A stretch of DNA of 64,000 nt from Larkinella humicola (GCF_008727875.1 NZ_VTWS01000002.1:558001-622000), one strand, 5' to 3'. Shown: positions 9,932 through 19,020, numbered from the stretch's first letter. Numbers and translations are program-made. The notes: a model not told the origin generated them from the letters alone.

Positions 9932-10855
9932 TTACTCCACCCCTTTTACCTGCATCGCCAGAGTGTAAACCGACTCCGAAGCCGTAATGAAGAGCGTACG
10001 GCGGTCTTTTCCGCCGAAACAGAGGTTGCCCACCCAGCGGGACGGAACCGGAATAACCTGCAGTTTTTCACCCGCCGGATTGTAAACCGTTACCCCTCTG
10101 CCACTCAGGTAAACATTACCCTGGTTATCGATCGTCATGCCGTCAGAACCCTGCGAAACGAAAAGCTGGCGATTGGTCAGCGTGCCGTCGTCGTTGATCT
10201 GGTACTTATACGTTTTGCTGGCGCGGATGTCGGCGACATAGAGGGATTTGCCATCGGGCGTTCCCACAATGCCGTTGGGTTGCATCAGATCGCCATCTAC
10301 AACGACTGGTTGCTTTTTCCCTTTGGGTAAATAATAAACCTTCTGGCCTTCGAGATCCGGTTTTTTCCGCTCCCAGTAATCGCGTTGGTAGTAGGGGTCG
10401 GTGAAGTAAATACCGCCTTTCGCGTCAATCCATAAGTCATTGGGGCCGTTGAGCCGTTTGCCTTCGAAATCCGCCAGCAAAACCGTCACCTTCCCTTTCG
10501 GGCTAATCGACCACAGCTCATCTTTCTCGTCGGCACAGGCAATCAGGTTGCCCTTCCGGTCAAAATAAAGCCCGTTGGAACGACCGGTTTTGTCCCTATA
10601 CAGCGTCAAATTGCCGCCGGTGTCGTACTTCCAGATTTTATCGTTGGGCTGATCAGTAAAATAAATGTCTCCTTTTTTATTGACGGCGGGGCCTTCCGTA
10701 AACTTGAACTGGCTGGAAATCTGTTTCGGTACGGCGCCCGGTGCGGTCACTTTGACGGAATCGGCACCGCCAAACGGCCCACCGGAACTAAGACCAGGGA
10801 ATGCGAATAGTAACAGACCGGCGGAGAGAAGGCCAGCTTTTCCAGTGAAATTCAT
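9932..10855 (-). CDS. SMP-30/gluconolactonase-family exported hydrolase
   Basis: The protein has 307 residues with an N-terminal signal peptide (MNFTGKAGLLSAGLLLFAFP), so it acts in the periplasm or outside. It shows the six-bladed propeller pattern of the SMP-30 family: FTEGPAVNKKGDIYFTD, RSNGLYFDRKGNL, NGPNDLWIDAKGGIYFTDP, QPNGIVGTPDGKSLYVAD and GSDGMTIDNQGNVY. The Glu of EGP, the Asn of PND and the Asp of SDG are the expected divalent-metal ligands. The likely reaction is opening of a sugar lactone or a similar ester ring; the actual substrate is unknown. It is transcribed toward the SusCD operon and shares its terminator. Confidence 0.85.
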   Translation of the reverse strand: MNFTGKAGLLSAGLLLFAFPGLSSGGPFGGADSVKVTAPGAVPKQISSQFKFTEGPAVNKKGDIYFTDQPNDKIWKYDTGGNLTLYRDKTGRSNGLYFDRKGNLIACADEKDELWSISPKGKVTVLLADFEGKRLNGPNDLWIDAKGGIYFTDPYYQRDYWERKKPDLEGQKVYYLPKGKKQPVVVDGDLMQPNGIVGTPDGKSLYVADIRASKTYKYQINDDGTLTNRQLFVSQGSDGMTIDNQGNVYLSGRGVTVYNPAGEKLQVIPVPSRWVGNLCFGGKDRRTLFITASESVYTLAMQVKGVE

Positions 10856-10902
10856 CGGAATCGGGTTAAGGTTCAGGGAGGTACAAAGATAGTAGATTCC
10901 GC

Positions 10903-11622
10903 TTACCAGGGCACTTCGCGCTTATCTTTCCAGAACTTCCCGGTTTCGGCCAGAGAGGCTTCAGTAGCCAACCAGACGGCGGTCTCGGCGCCTTTCTCCG
11001 GAGAGCGGTTGGCACCGGAGCCACCCATGCTGGTTTGGACCCAACCCGGATTGACGCAATTCACCGCAATATTTTTCCCTGCCAAAGCAGCCGAAAACTG
11101 GCGGGTCATAGCATGCAGGGCGGTTTTGGAAAGGCTATAAGCCGGATAGCTGTCCTGCATGTGGGAAAGCGAGCCTAAGTCGCTGGTCATGTTGATGATG
11201 CGAGCTCCGGTCCGGCTTTTTTCTAGAAACGGCAGAAAATCCTGAATCACCAGGATCGGACCAATCAGATTGGTTTTCAGGGTGCGTTCCAGCGATTCGA
11301 CATTGAGTTTACAAATGGACACATGCCGGTCGGTTTCTTCCAGAATGGCCGCATTGTTTACCAGCACATCCAAATGGCTGGCTTTTTGGGAGAAGGCGCC
11401 ATAGGCATTTTTGATGCTGACCGGATCGGTAACATCCAGGTGGAGAAAGATGGCTTCGTATCCCTGTCCACAAAGTGTGTGAACAGCCTCACGGCCTTTT
11501 TCTATATCGCGGGAGGCCATGAAAACCGCATAGCCTTTTTTGCACAGCTCCTGAGAAATCTCTTTGCCTAATCCCCGGTTTGCACCGGTTACTAAGGCAA
11601 CCTTTTCGTGATTGGTGTTCAT
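10903..11622 (-). CDS. short-chain dehydrogenase/reductase
   Basis: The protein has 239 residues. The start at 11622 (MNTNHEKVALVTG) is preferred over an upstream in-frame one, because the extra 27 residues would be encoded inside an inverted repeat and precede the natural beginning of the Rossmann fold. Motifs are TGANRGLGKEI for NAD(P) binding, LVNNAAI, the Ser of MTSDLGS and the catalytic YPAYSLSK. The closest general type is the carbonyl-reductase-like SDR; the substrate is unknown. The gene lies downstream of a MarR-type regulator on the same strand, which may control it. A hairpin begins 4 bp before the start codon and could affect translation. Confidence 0.88.
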   Translation of the reverse strand: MNTNHEKVALVTGANRGLGKEISQELCKKGYAVFMASRDIEKGREAVHTLCGQGYEAIFLHLDVTDPVSIKNAYGAFSQKASHLDVLVNNAAILEETDRHVSICKLNVESLERTLKTNLIGPILVIQDFLPFLEKSRTGARIINMTSDLGSLSHMQDSYPAYSLSKTALHAMTRQFSAALAGKNIAVNCVNPGWVQTSMGGSGANRSPEKGAETAVWLATEASLAETGKFWKDKREVPW

Positions 11623-11625
11623 GAC

Positions 11626-11711
11626 TTCAATGATTGAATGGTAGAGTTGAACCACGTCGGCCCCTTTAAGCATCGGCGCAACCTCACCAACTCTACTATT
11701 CAATCACTGAA
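11626..11711. repeat. inverted repeat directly upstream of the SDR start codon
   Basis: Arms 11626-11649 and 11688-11711 pair over 24 nt with two mismatches around a 38-nt loop. The right end lies 87 bp from the MarR stop, and the left end is 3 bp from the SDR ATG. In the leftward transcript it would form a leader hairpin against the start codon. Confidence 0.75.
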
Positions 11712-11797
11712 ATTGTTTAAAAAGCGACCTTTTTCAGGCATTTCCAAGTTATACATGATTGCACAATCATTACTCCATTTCGTATTAAAATGGGAGA

Positions 11798-12241
11798 TTA
11801 TGAATCTTTTCCCAATGCTTTGACGGCTCCATACAGCATGTCAGTCATTCGGCGGGAGCTTTCATCACCCAAAATATCAGCATAACGGCGCATCAGGTTG
11901 TCCCATGCTTTTTTGATATCCGGTAACATGGTGATTCCTTTCTCCGTTGCATAAACCAGCGTGTGTTTTCCTTCGATCTTGCGCTCTACCAGTTTTTTCA
12001 ATTCAAGCTTTTCAATCAGGCGCGTGATGGTCGATGGCGTCAAGTGCAGTTCTCCACTCAATTCTTTCGGCTGAATACCGGGATTTTCAATGGCTTCTTT
12101 CAATACAAAAGCATGGGAAGCCGTCAAGCCCAAACGACCAAATTCGTCGTCGGAAATGTTAGTCATTACTCTCGCTAAGGCATTCGCCGTGAAATTCAGG
12201 CAACTGCTGTACTTTGAAATCCGTTTTTTTTCTGCGATCAT
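11798..12241 (-). CDS. MarR-family transcriptional regulator
   Basis: The 147-residue protein has the winged helix-turn-helix layout of MarR: an N-terminal dimerisation helix, a recognition region (about residues 55-80, IQPKELSGELHLTPSTITRLIEKL), then the wing (VERKIEGKHTLVYATEKG) and a C-terminal dimer helix. MarR proteins usually repress neighbouring or divergent genes until a small ligand binds. The SDR 175 bp downstream on the same strand is the obvious candidate target; that link is inference. The upstream 363 bp is AT-rich and gene-free. Confidence 0.92.
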   Translation of the reverse strand: MIAEKKRISKYSSCLNFTANALARVMTNISDDEFGRLGLTASHAFVLKEAIENPGIQPKELSGELHLTPSTITRLIEKLELKKLVERKIEGKHTLVYATEKGITMLPDIKKAWDNLMRRYADILGDESSRRMTDMLYGAVKALGKDS

Positions 12242-12604
12242 GATTGCTAGGGTTTTTTAATTTCAACCTCTTAATTATGTTACCGATTTGTAAATATAAC
12301 GAACTTAATTAGAATTAGTTTGTCAAAGCAATTGTTTTTTAAAATATTCGAACGCGTTTGTTACTAATTTGTTAACACAAATGACTATAGTTTTAGAGAC
12401 TTGAAAAAGTAAAAATAGGTGTTGCTACAATTAAGTTATTAAACGGTATTAAAGATCCAAGAAAATAGAAAATAAATACAATTTGAAAAATAGGGGCACT
12501 GACTTGTTATAAAGAGAATCCCTATCTCTCTCTGCCGGTTTCAGCCCGTGCTCACGGCCAGTTACCGGCCCGACAATGCTGATTTTCTTCCCAATAGCGC
12601 TCCT
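12242..12604. other. AT-rich intergenic region of 363 bp without recognisable gene
   Basis: This is the most AT-rich stretch of the first 15 kb. It should hold the MarR promoter on the minus strand. The only structure noticed is a small dyad ATTTGT-TAAC-ACAAAT at 12367-12382, which could be an operator for the MarR protein. No ORF of useful length or RNA gene was recognised. Confidence 0.5.
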
Positions 12605-13534
12605 TTATCGGGAAGGCAAATGAATTTCAGCCATCATACAACGCGCCGAACCACCTCCGTTTCCTTCGATCGTTGACAGATTGAAATGGAACAGCGTAGC
12701 GAAATCGTCCAATTCGTCGCGCTGCCGGGCCGAAAGCGAATCAAAAGCCTGCGTCGACATAATCAGTAGTTTTTGCCCTTTCCGGGTTGTTACCAGCAGC
12801 ATGTTTCCCGCAAAATGAGCCATTTGCTCCAGTGTAATGTCGATCACGTGCTTCCCGCTGTTCACCAGTGACTGCCGCACCATCAGCCGCTCGTCGGGGT
12901 CGGCAATGGCCGCCAGACAGACTATAGCAAAAACGTCGCCAATGCACATGACCACGTTGGTGTGGTAAACGGGTATGCCGGCCGAATCGACCGCCGAAAA
13001 GGCAACGACACTGTACCCGGTTTTCTGGCTGAACTCGGCCAGAACGTCGGCATCGGTTCGGGGCGACAGACAGGCGTAGGCAATCCGCTTCATCCGGTCA
13101 AGCACCAGACTACCGGTTCCTTCGAGGTATTTTCCCTGCTGCTCAAAATGCGTCAGGTCAACAATTTTAGCAACGTGGTATTTTTTTGCCAGGTCATCGA
13201 TGATGTCCAGCCGCCGTTCGAGCCGGCGGTTCGGGGCCTGCATCGGGTAGAGCACCACGGTACCACTGTAGTGAAACGACACCCAGTTGTTGGGAAAAAT
13301 CGAATCGGGCGTAAACGGCTCCGGTAAATCGTCGTAAATGATGACGTTCACCCCGGCCGCCATCAGTTGATGCGTCATGTCGTCAAATTCACGCAGAGCT
13401 TTTTCCTGCGCCACATCCCGGGATTGAGTCGCCAGGTCTGCGTTCTGAAACACATTGCTCCCGGCGGTTTGCTCATTAAACCCAAACCGTACGGGCCTGA
13501 TCATGAGAAGGTTTGAGGTTGTCTGCGACTGCAT
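12605..13534 (-). CDS. ctlX: CtlX-like amidinohydrolase (arginine deiminase superfamily)
   Basis: The protein has 309 residues from the ATG at 13534, chosen because it lies 17 bp after the upstream gene's stop and starts the conserved block SNLLMIRPVRFGFN. Family signs are DSIFPNNWVSFH (about 77-88), a central GTGSLVLDRMKRIAYACLSP, YHTNVVMCIGD, and the C-terminal GNGGGSARCMMAEIHLP with the probable nucleophile Cys299. This is the compact dimethylarginase-like fold annotated as citrulline utilisation hydrolase CtlX. It follows an arginine deiminase-like gene in the same direction, so the pair could convert arginine to citrulline and then break citrulline down. The exact reaction here is unproven. 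Confidence 0.85.
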   Translation of the reverse strand: MQSQTTSNLLMIRPVRFGFNEQTAGSNVFQNADLATQSRDVAQEKALREFDDMTHQLMAAGVNVIIYDDLPEPFTPDSIFPNNWVSFHYSGTVVLYPMQAPNRRLERRLDIIDDLAKKYHVAKIVDLTHFEQQGKYLEGTGSLVLDRMKRIAYACLSPRTDADVLAEFSQKTGYSVVAFSAVDSAGIPVYHTNVVMCIGDVFAIVCLAAIADPDERLMVRQSLVNSGKHVIDITLEQMAHFAGNMLLVTTRKGQKLLIMSTQAFDSLSARQRDELDDFATLFHFNLSTIEGNGGGSARCMMAEIHLPSR

Positions 13535-13551
13535 AGGGTTAGGGATTAGGG

Positions 13552-15015
13552 TTATAATTCGGCACGCAACAAAGGTAAACTCATGCAATGAGAACCGCCC
13601 CGCGCCCTCGACAGTTCAGCCGACGGCAACAGGATGAAGGTATTTTCAAGGGTTTCGGGGTCGGCCTCACCCCGCTCAAACCGATCCAGCAAGTCGGCCG
13701 CCCGTACGGTTTCGAACCCCGCCTGCCGAAACGCTTCCAGGGTTTTGTCGTTCCGGTCATACCCGATCACTACCCCGTCTTTTAGCGCCAGCAGATTGCA
13801 GGAATCCGTCCATTGTTCGCGGGCTCCAAACGGAAATTCGTTGTTTCCGGAATAAATAAACCGCACCGGTTCCGTACAGCCCAGATCGTCCCGGCTGATA
13901 GCCGTCAGCAGGTCTTCCAGGTTTTCGATCTCCACCGGTTTATGCTCCTCCCCTTTCCGAAACTGGATGATCCGCAAATCGTCCGGAACGTCTTTTGGGG
14001 CCAGAAAATGCAGCAAATCGCGCTTTCGGGCTTCATCCCCCGTGCGTCCCAACGACCCCAGCAACACCCAGACGTTGCGTTTTACCTGCGTAAAAATGGT
14101 GTCGATGTGCATGTAATCCCGCTTTTTCGGAATCTTGACAATTGTCACTTTATCGACCACATTTTTGTCAAACAACAGGCGAATAACCTGCTGGGCAGCA
14201 TACAGAGTCGTTCGTTCACTACACCCGATCAACAGGTGGTTTTTTGCCACCATCATCACATCCCCCCCTTCGAGCGTCGACCGCGAATAGTCGTTGCTTA
14301 CCTCGTTGTCGGGCAACAGAAAATGATGCTCGTTGTCCGGTATTTCGATAATTTTATCCCGGTATTTGCTGAACAACGGGTGGTAAAAGAAAATGTACTG
14401 GGCCAGAAACGCTTCGCGGGTCCGGGCCAGCTTGGCGGGCTTGTTCAGTAAAATATGGCTATTAATAACTATGCCAATGTCGCGCGTGAAGATGAAATTC
14501 GGCAAGGGGGCGAAAAGCATCGTCCGGTCGGGCAGGGATCCGGAGATCAGAATCTTCGACAACTCAACCGGATCATACGTATACAACTGGCTCTGAATGA
14601 AGAAACTACACCTTTCAACGGCGCAAATTCCCGAAATCAGCCGGGTGCGGATCACTTCATCGGCTAAAATTTCGGTCAGCAGGTGCTGAATATCGATAAC
14701 GGCGTCAGACCGAAAATAGTCCGGATGGTCGGGTTTGAAAAAATTACGCTCGGAATCGGCATTGATTGCGGCCAGTTTGCCCCGTATTTTATCCGGATCC
14801 AGAAAATACAGCAGAATTTTTACGTAATAGTCATACTCATCTTTCCGCATCGTTTCCAGGTGAACGATGTCTTCAAAAAGCCAGTCCTGCGCCTTGGAAG
14901 GGACGACTTTTCCCAGGCCGCGGTCGGGGCTGTGAATCAGCAGCCGTTTCAGCGAACCGACTTCTGAACTCACCCTGATTTCCTGCGTGCGCACCTGATG
15001 ATTACCATGTTGCAT
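13552..15015 (-). CDS. arginine deiminase-family protein
   Basis: The 487-residue protein carries the arginine deiminase motif set in order: FTRD (176-179), EGGD (249-252), HIDTIF (303-308) and the C-terminal RGGSHCMSLPLLR with His476 and the nucleophile Cys477. It is longer than classical ArcA (about 410 residues), with extra sequence in the N-terminal third. The expected reaction is arginine plus water to citrulline plus ammonia. Its gene is followed by the CtlX-like gene, making a two-step operon. No ornithine carbamoyltransferase, carbamate kinase or antiporter gene accompanies it, so this is not a standard energy-yielding arc operon. Confidence 0.88.
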   Translation of the reverse strand: MQHGNHQVRTQEIRVSSEVGSLKRLLIHSPDRGLGKVVPSKAQDWLFEDIVHLETMRKDEYDYYVKILLYFLDPDKIRGKLAAINADSERNFFKPDHPDYFRSDAVIDIQHLLTEILADEVIRTRLISGICAVERCSFFIQSQLYTYDPVELSKILISGSLPDRTMLFAPLPNFIFTRDIGIVINSHILLNKPAKLARTREAFLAQYIFFYHPLFSKYRDKIIEIPDNEHHFLLPDNEVSNDYSRSTLEGGDVMMVAKNHLLIGCSERTTLYAAQQVIRLLFDKNVVDKVTIVKIPKKRDYMHIDTIFTQVKRNVWVLLGSLGRTGDEARKRDLLHFLAPKDVPDDLRIIQFRKGEEHKPVEIENLEDLLTAISRDDLGCTEPVRFIYSGNNEFPFGAREQWTDSCNLLALKDGVVIGYDRNDKTLEAFRQAGFETVRAADLLDRFERGEADPETLENTFILLPSAELSRARGGSHCMSLPLLRAEL

Positions 15016-15175
15016 ACTCCAATGACTAAAAAAGGGAATACTTCTTCAAGTTGCAAGGTAAGGTATTGGGTAGTGAAAAAAAAAGTCGGGCCGTGTCTGC
15101 CAACGAAATGCAGTGAGCGTCAACTTTTAACGGGTCTAAATTGTTATCAAATCGTGTAGCTATCGCTTCATGCAT

Positions 15176-15183
15176 TACCTTTG
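15176..15183 (+). promoter_or_regulatory. putative -7 element upstream of sufC
   Basis: TACCTTTG matches TAnnTTTG and lies 32 bp before the chosen sufC ATG, a fitting distance. No good TTG is seen at the -33 position. It supports sufC as the first gene of its transcript, since the neighbour upstream is divergent. Confidence 0.45.
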
Positions 15184-15215
15184 CAGTTTAATTGAGTCGA
15201 AATCAACCTCCTGTT

Positions 15216-15971
15216 ATGCTAACTATTAGCAATTTACAAGCATCCATTGGCAGTAAAGAGATATTAAAGGGTATCAACCTGGAAGTTAAACCCGGGGAAG
15301 TACACGCGATCATGGGGCCGAACGGTTCTGGAAAAAGTACCCTGGCATCGGTGCTGGCGGGTCGCGAAGATTATGACGTGACCGGTGGCAGCGTGCTGTT
15401 TGAAGGCAAAGACCTGCTGGAAATGGCTCCGGAAAACCGGGCCGCCGAAGGAATTTTCCTGGCGTTTCAGTATCCGGTGGAGATTCCGGGGGTCAGCACG
15501 ACCAACTTCCTGAAAACCGCCATGAACGAGATCCGGAAATACCGGGGTCAGGATCCGCTGGATGCTGTTCAGTTTCTGAAACTGATGAAGGAGAAAATGA
15601 AACTGGTGAATATCGATCAATCGCTGCTGAGCCGGTCACTGAACGAAGGATTCTCGGGCGGTGAAAAGAAACGGAACGAGATTTTCCAAATGGCGATGCT
15701 GGAACCCAAACTGGCCATTCTGGACGAAACCGATTCCGGACTGGACATCGACGCTCTCCGGATTGTGGCCGAAGGTGTCAATCAACTCCGCTCACCGGAA
15801 CGGGCCACCATCGTCGTCACCCACTATCAACGCCTGCTCGACTACATCGTGCCGGATTACGTTCACGTCCTGTACAAAGGCCGGATCGTGAAGTCAGGGC
15901 CCAAAGAGCTGGCTTTCGAGCTGGAAGAAAAAGGCTACGACTGGATCAAGGCAGAAGTGGAAACGGTCTAA
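15216..15971 (+). CDS. sufC: Fe-S cluster assembly ATPase SufC
   Basis: The protein has 251 residues from the ATG at 15216; the longer frame would begin with TTG inside the leader. ABC ATPase motifs are all present: Walker A GPNGSGKST (34-42), Q-loop in LAFQYPVEIPG, signature FSGGE (146-150), Walker B LAILDETDSGLD (166-177) and the switch His in VVTHYQR. The ETDSGLD variant is specific to SufC. SufC drives the SufBCD scaffold that builds Fe-S clusters in the cytoplasm. sufD and sufS follow, but no sufB lies before it; the upstream gene is the divergent arginine deiminase. Confidence 0.97.
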   Translation: MLTISNLQASIGSKEILKGINLEVKPGEVHAIMGPNGSGKSTLASVLAGREDYDVTGGSVLFEGKDLLEMAPENRAAEGIFLAFQYPVEIPGVSTTNFLKTAMNEIRKYRGQDPLDAVQFLKLMKEKMKLVNIDQSLLSRSLNEGFSGGEKKRNEIFQMAMLEPKLAILDETDSGLDIDALRIVAEGVNQLRSPERATIVVTHYQRLLDYIVPDYVHVLYKGRIVKSGPKELAFELEEKGYDWIKAEVETV

Positions 15972-15978
15972 TTTTTTA

Positions 15979-16066
15979 GTTAAGAGTGATGAGTTAAGAA
16001 TGAAGAGTTGGCTGACGCGTTTGGCTGGCGCATTTAACTCTTAACTCTTCACTCTTAATTCTTAAC
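15979..16066. repeat. intergenic hairpin with GTTAAGA heptamer arms and GGCTGACGC core
   Basis: Arms 15979-16009 and 16036-16066 (31 nt each, about 25 matching) read in 7-nt steps around a GTTAAGA unit: four full units plus GTT in each arm. The loop begins GGCTGACGC and contains GGCGCATTTAA, both shared with the element at 49046. It separates sufC from sufD inside an operon. Confidence 0.85.
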
Positions 16067-16073
16067 TCATAAG

Positions 16074-17393
16074 ATGAACAATCAGCCCAATAACGATCTC
16101 AAATCCAGGCTACTGGCGGATTTCCGAACCTCGGAAGAGCGGATGAACGGAGCCAGCAAGTCGGCTTTGCATCAAATCCGGCGCGAAGCCCTCAACCAGT
16201 TCGATCGCCTGGGTTTCCCCACCGTCAAACACGAAGAGTGGAAATATACCAACGTCAATAGCTTAATCAAGGAGGTATTCGAATTCAATGCCCCGTCTGC
16301 GATCACGCTGGAAGATCTGGCCCAGTTGGAGTCGTCGCAGCTCAACGGGAACGTTCTCTACTTTGTCAACGGCCAGTATCAGCCCCAGTTGTCGAAGATT
16401 GTCAGCCCGGCCGATCAGCTTTCGATCACGACGCTGGCCGAAGCGGTCAAAAATACGCCGGATTTGCTGAATCAGTATTTTGCCAAATACGCTGATTTCC
16501 AGGACAATGCTTTCACCGCCCTGAACACGGCTTTTGCCAGCGAAGGCGTGGTGATTCATGTTCCGGCCCATACGACGGTAGAAGCACCGACCATTCTGCG
16601 CTTCATTTCCGATGCCCGGCAGATGAACGTGGCTTCGCAACCGCGCAACCTCTTTATTGTCGATCAAAACGCGGAAGTCAAAGTGGCCGAATCGTTCCGA
16701 ACCCTAGGCGATCAGGCCAGCTTTACCAACGTCGTCACCGAGATCGTGGTGGCCGAAGACGCCCGGATGGAGTATTACAAAATCCAGAACGAATCGGATA
16801 TGGCCTACCACATCGGCACCACGCAGGTGTATCAGCAAGACCGCAGCCATTTTTATTCGGCTACCGTTACCCTCGACGGCGGTTTTATCCGCAACAACCT
16901 CAACATTGCCCTCGACGGTTCCAACTGCGAAGCGCACATGTACGGGTTGTATTTCCCCAATGGCCGCCAGCACATCGACAACCACACGCTGGTGGATCAC
17001 CGCAAACCGAATTCACACAGCAACGAACTGTATAAAGGAATTCTGGAAGACCGGTCGACGGGGGTCTTCAACGGCAAGATTTTCGTCCGTCAGGATGCCC
17101 AGAAAACCAACGCCTACCAGTCGTGCAAAAACGTGGTGCTCTCGAACGATGCCACCATGAACACCAAACCGCAGTTGGAAATTTTCGCCGACGACGTGAA
17201 GTGTTCGCACGGTACAACCACTGGAAAACTGAACGAAGAAGCGTTATTTTATCTTCAGTCACGCGGTATTCCGAAAACGGAAGCTCAATCGCTGCTGATG
17301 TTCGCCTTTGCGGAAGATGTGATCAAAAAGATCAAAATCGATCCCCTGCGCGAGCAACTGGAACGCCGGATCCAGGCCAAACTCGCACGATAA
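16074..17393 (+). CDS. sufD: Fe-S cluster assembly protein SufD
   Basis: The protein has 439 residues. The N-terminal helical part contains GFPTVKHEEWKYTNV, a hallmark of SufD; the C-terminal half is the beta-helix core, with YFPNGRQHIDNHTLVDH, SNELYKGILEDRSTGVFNGK, QKTNAYQSCKNVVLSNDA and the end block CSHGTTTGKLNEEALFYLQSRG. SufD pairs with SufB and SufC to form the scaffold for nascent Fe-S clusters. It lies 102 bp downstream of sufC, with a hairpin element filling the gap. Confidence 0.97.
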   Translation: MNNQPNNDLKSRLLADFRTSEERMNGASKSALHQIRREALNQFDRLGFPTVKHEEWKYTNVNSLIKEVFEFNAPSAITLEDLAQLESSQLNGNVLYFVNGQYQPQLSKIVSPADQLSITTLAEAVKNTPDLLNQYFAKYADFQDNAFTALNTAFASEGVVIHVPAHTTVEAPTILRFISDARQMNVASQPRNLFIVDQNAEVKVAESFRTLGDQASFTNVVTEIVVAEDARMEYYKIQNESDMAYHIGTTQVYQQDRSHFYSATVTLDGGFIRNNLNIALDGSNCEAHMYGLYFPNGRQHIDNHTLVDHRKPNSHSNELYKGILEDRSTGVFNGKIFVRQDAQKTNAYQSCKNVVLSNDATMNTKPQLEIFADDVKCSHGTTTGKLNEEALFYLQSRGIPKTEAQSLLMFAFAEDVIKKIKIDPLREQLERRIQAKLAR

Positions 17394-17403
17394 TAAAATT
17401 GAT

Positions 17404-17497
17404 TAATATCGAATAATGAATATTGAATACCGAATGTTGAAATGGAAGGGAACAATTACTTCGCTATTCAATATTCGTTATTCAATATTCGATATTA
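17404..17497. repeat. intergenic hairpin with GAATATT heptamer arms
   Basis: Arms 17404-17441 and 17460-17497 (38 nt each) consist of degenerate GAATATT units (GAATAAT, GAATATT, GAATACC, GAATGTT against GAATATT, GAATAAC, GAATATT, GAATAGC). The 18-nt loop holds no GGCTGACGC core. It lies between sufD and sufS. Confidence 0.85.
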
Positions 17498-17560
17498 CTT
17501 TAATTCTTCGCACCATTCCATGTCGCTTCATGTTACTTTCTGACAGATCACTCTGATTTT

Positions 17561-18799
17561 ATGCAAACCGCGACACACGAAATCCTTGATATTGAAGCCA
17601 TTCGCCGGGATTTTCCGATTCTCGATCAGGTCGTGAACGGTCGGCAACTGGTGTATTTTGATAACGCAGCAACCACCCAGAAACCGCTACCGGTTCTCCA
17701 CGCCCTGACCCGGTATTACGAAGGCTACAATGCCAACATTCACCGGGGGATTCATACGCTGGCCGAAAAAGCGACGTCGGCCTTTGAAGCGTCGCGCCGG
17801 GCCATTCAACAGTTTCTGAACGCAGCCCATGTTGAGGAAATTATCTTTACCTACGGCACTACCGACGGGATCAACCTCGTGGCTCAAACTTACGGACGGC
17901 GGTTTTTGAAAGAAGGGGATGAAATCATCATCACGACGATGGAGCATCACTCCAACATCGTTCCCTGGCAGATGCTGTGCGAAGAAAAGGGCTGCATCCT
18001 GAAAGTGATTCCCATTGATGACAAGGGTGATCTGATTCTGGAAGAATACGAAAAACTCCTTTCGGAACGCACCAAATTCGTCTCCGCCGTTCATGTTTCG
18101 AACGCGATGGGCACCATCAATCCAGTGAAGTTTCTCATCGAAAAAGCGCACGCCGTGGGAGCCAAAGTACTGATCGATGGCGCTCAGGCCAGTTCACACA
18201 TCGACATCGATGTACAGGCACTGGATGCGGATTTTTACGTCTTTTCGGCCCATAAGCTTTATGGCCCGACCGGGATGGGTGTGCTCTACGGCAAACGGGA
18301 TATTCTGAATGCCATGCCGCCCTGGCGGGGAGGGGGCGAAATGATCAAGGAAGTCACCTTCGAAAAAACTACTTACAACGATCTGCCGTATAAGTTTGAA
18401 GCCGGAACGCCTAACATCGCCGATGTCATCGCGGTGTATGCGGCACTGGAATACATCGAAACGCTTGGCAAGAAAAAGATAGCGGATTACGAACACAGCC
18501 TGCTCAACTATGCGACCGAAGCACTCGAAAGCATCGACGGGTTGCGGATCATTGGCCAAAGTGCTGAAAAGATCAGCGTTGTTTCCTTTGTTCTGGACGG
18601 GATTCACCACCAGGATACGGGCGTCATTCTGGATCAGCAGGGCATTGCCGTCCGGACAGGTCACCACTGTACGCAGCCGTTGATGCGCCGGTTTAACCTC
18701 ACGGGAACCACCCGGGCCTCCTTTGCGGTTTACAACACGAAAGAAGAGATTGACCGGCTGGTGCAGGGTTTGCTGCGGGTCAAAAAGATGATGTTGTAG
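17561..18799 (+). CDS. sufS: SufS-type cysteine desulfurase
   Basis: The 412-residue protein is a class V PLP-dependent aminotransferase fold. The N-terminal region has VYFDNAATTQKP, HRGIHTLAEKAT and TMEHHSNIVPW; the PLP lysine lies in FSAHKLYGPTGMGVLYG; the catalytic Cys370 is in VRTGHHCTQPLM, the short lobe typical of the SufS group. It removes sulfur from cysteine and hands it to SufE, encoded three genes downstream. The gap of 167 bp after sufD is filled by a hairpin element, and translation begins at an unambiguous ATG. Confidence 0.96.
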   Translation: MQTATHEILDIEAIRRDFPILDQVVNGRQLVYFDNAATTQKPLPVLHALTRYYEGYNANIHRGIHTLAEKATSAFEASRRAIQQFLNAAHVEEIIFTYGTTDGINLVAQTYGRRFLKEGDEIIITTMEHHSNIVPWQMLCEEKGCILKVIPIDDKGDLILEEYEKLLSERTKFVSAVHVSNAMGTINPVKFLIEKAHAVGAKVLIDGAQASSHIDIDVQALDADFYVFSAHKLYGPTGMGVLYGKRDILNAMPPWRGGGEMIKEVTFEKTTYNDLPYKFEAGTPNIADVIAVYAALEYIETLGKKKIADYEHSLLNYATEALESIDGLRIIGQSAEKISVVSFVLDGIHHQDTGVILDQQGIAVRTGHHCTQPLMRRFNLTGTTRASFAVYNTKEEIDRLVQGLLRVKKMML

Positions 18800-18819
18800 C
18801 CATAAAACTCATTTCAAGC

Positions 18820-19020
18820 ATGGTCATGGAAGTAACGCTGAAAAAGAGTCAGGTAATTAACAGTTTTCAGGATTTACCTGAAGACGTTACCGCGAATGAT
18901 TTGATTGAAAGAATCTTGTTTATCCAGCGCGTTGAACGGGGTTTACAACAGATAGAGAGAGGGGAAGTAGTGGCTCATGAGCAGGTTATGCAGGAACTTA
19001 GAGATTTGAAGAAACAGTGA
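18820..19020 (+). CDS. putative antitoxin of a RelE/ParE-type module
   Basis: The product has 66 residues (64 if the ATG at 18826 is used). It has no hydrophobic segment and is predicted helical (ANDLIERILFIQRVERGLQQIERGEVVAHEQVMQELRDL), resembling short antitoxins whose C-terminal helix wraps the toxin. The stop TGA overlaps the GTG start of the next gene by 4 nt, the tight coupling normal for antitoxin-toxin pairs. The pair sits between sufS and sufE and is more AT-rich than both. Function is inferred mainly from the neighbouring toxin. Confidence 0.75.
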   Translation: MVMEVTLKKSQVINSFQDLPEDVTANDLIERILFIQRVERGLQQIERGEVVAHEQVMQELRDLKKQ

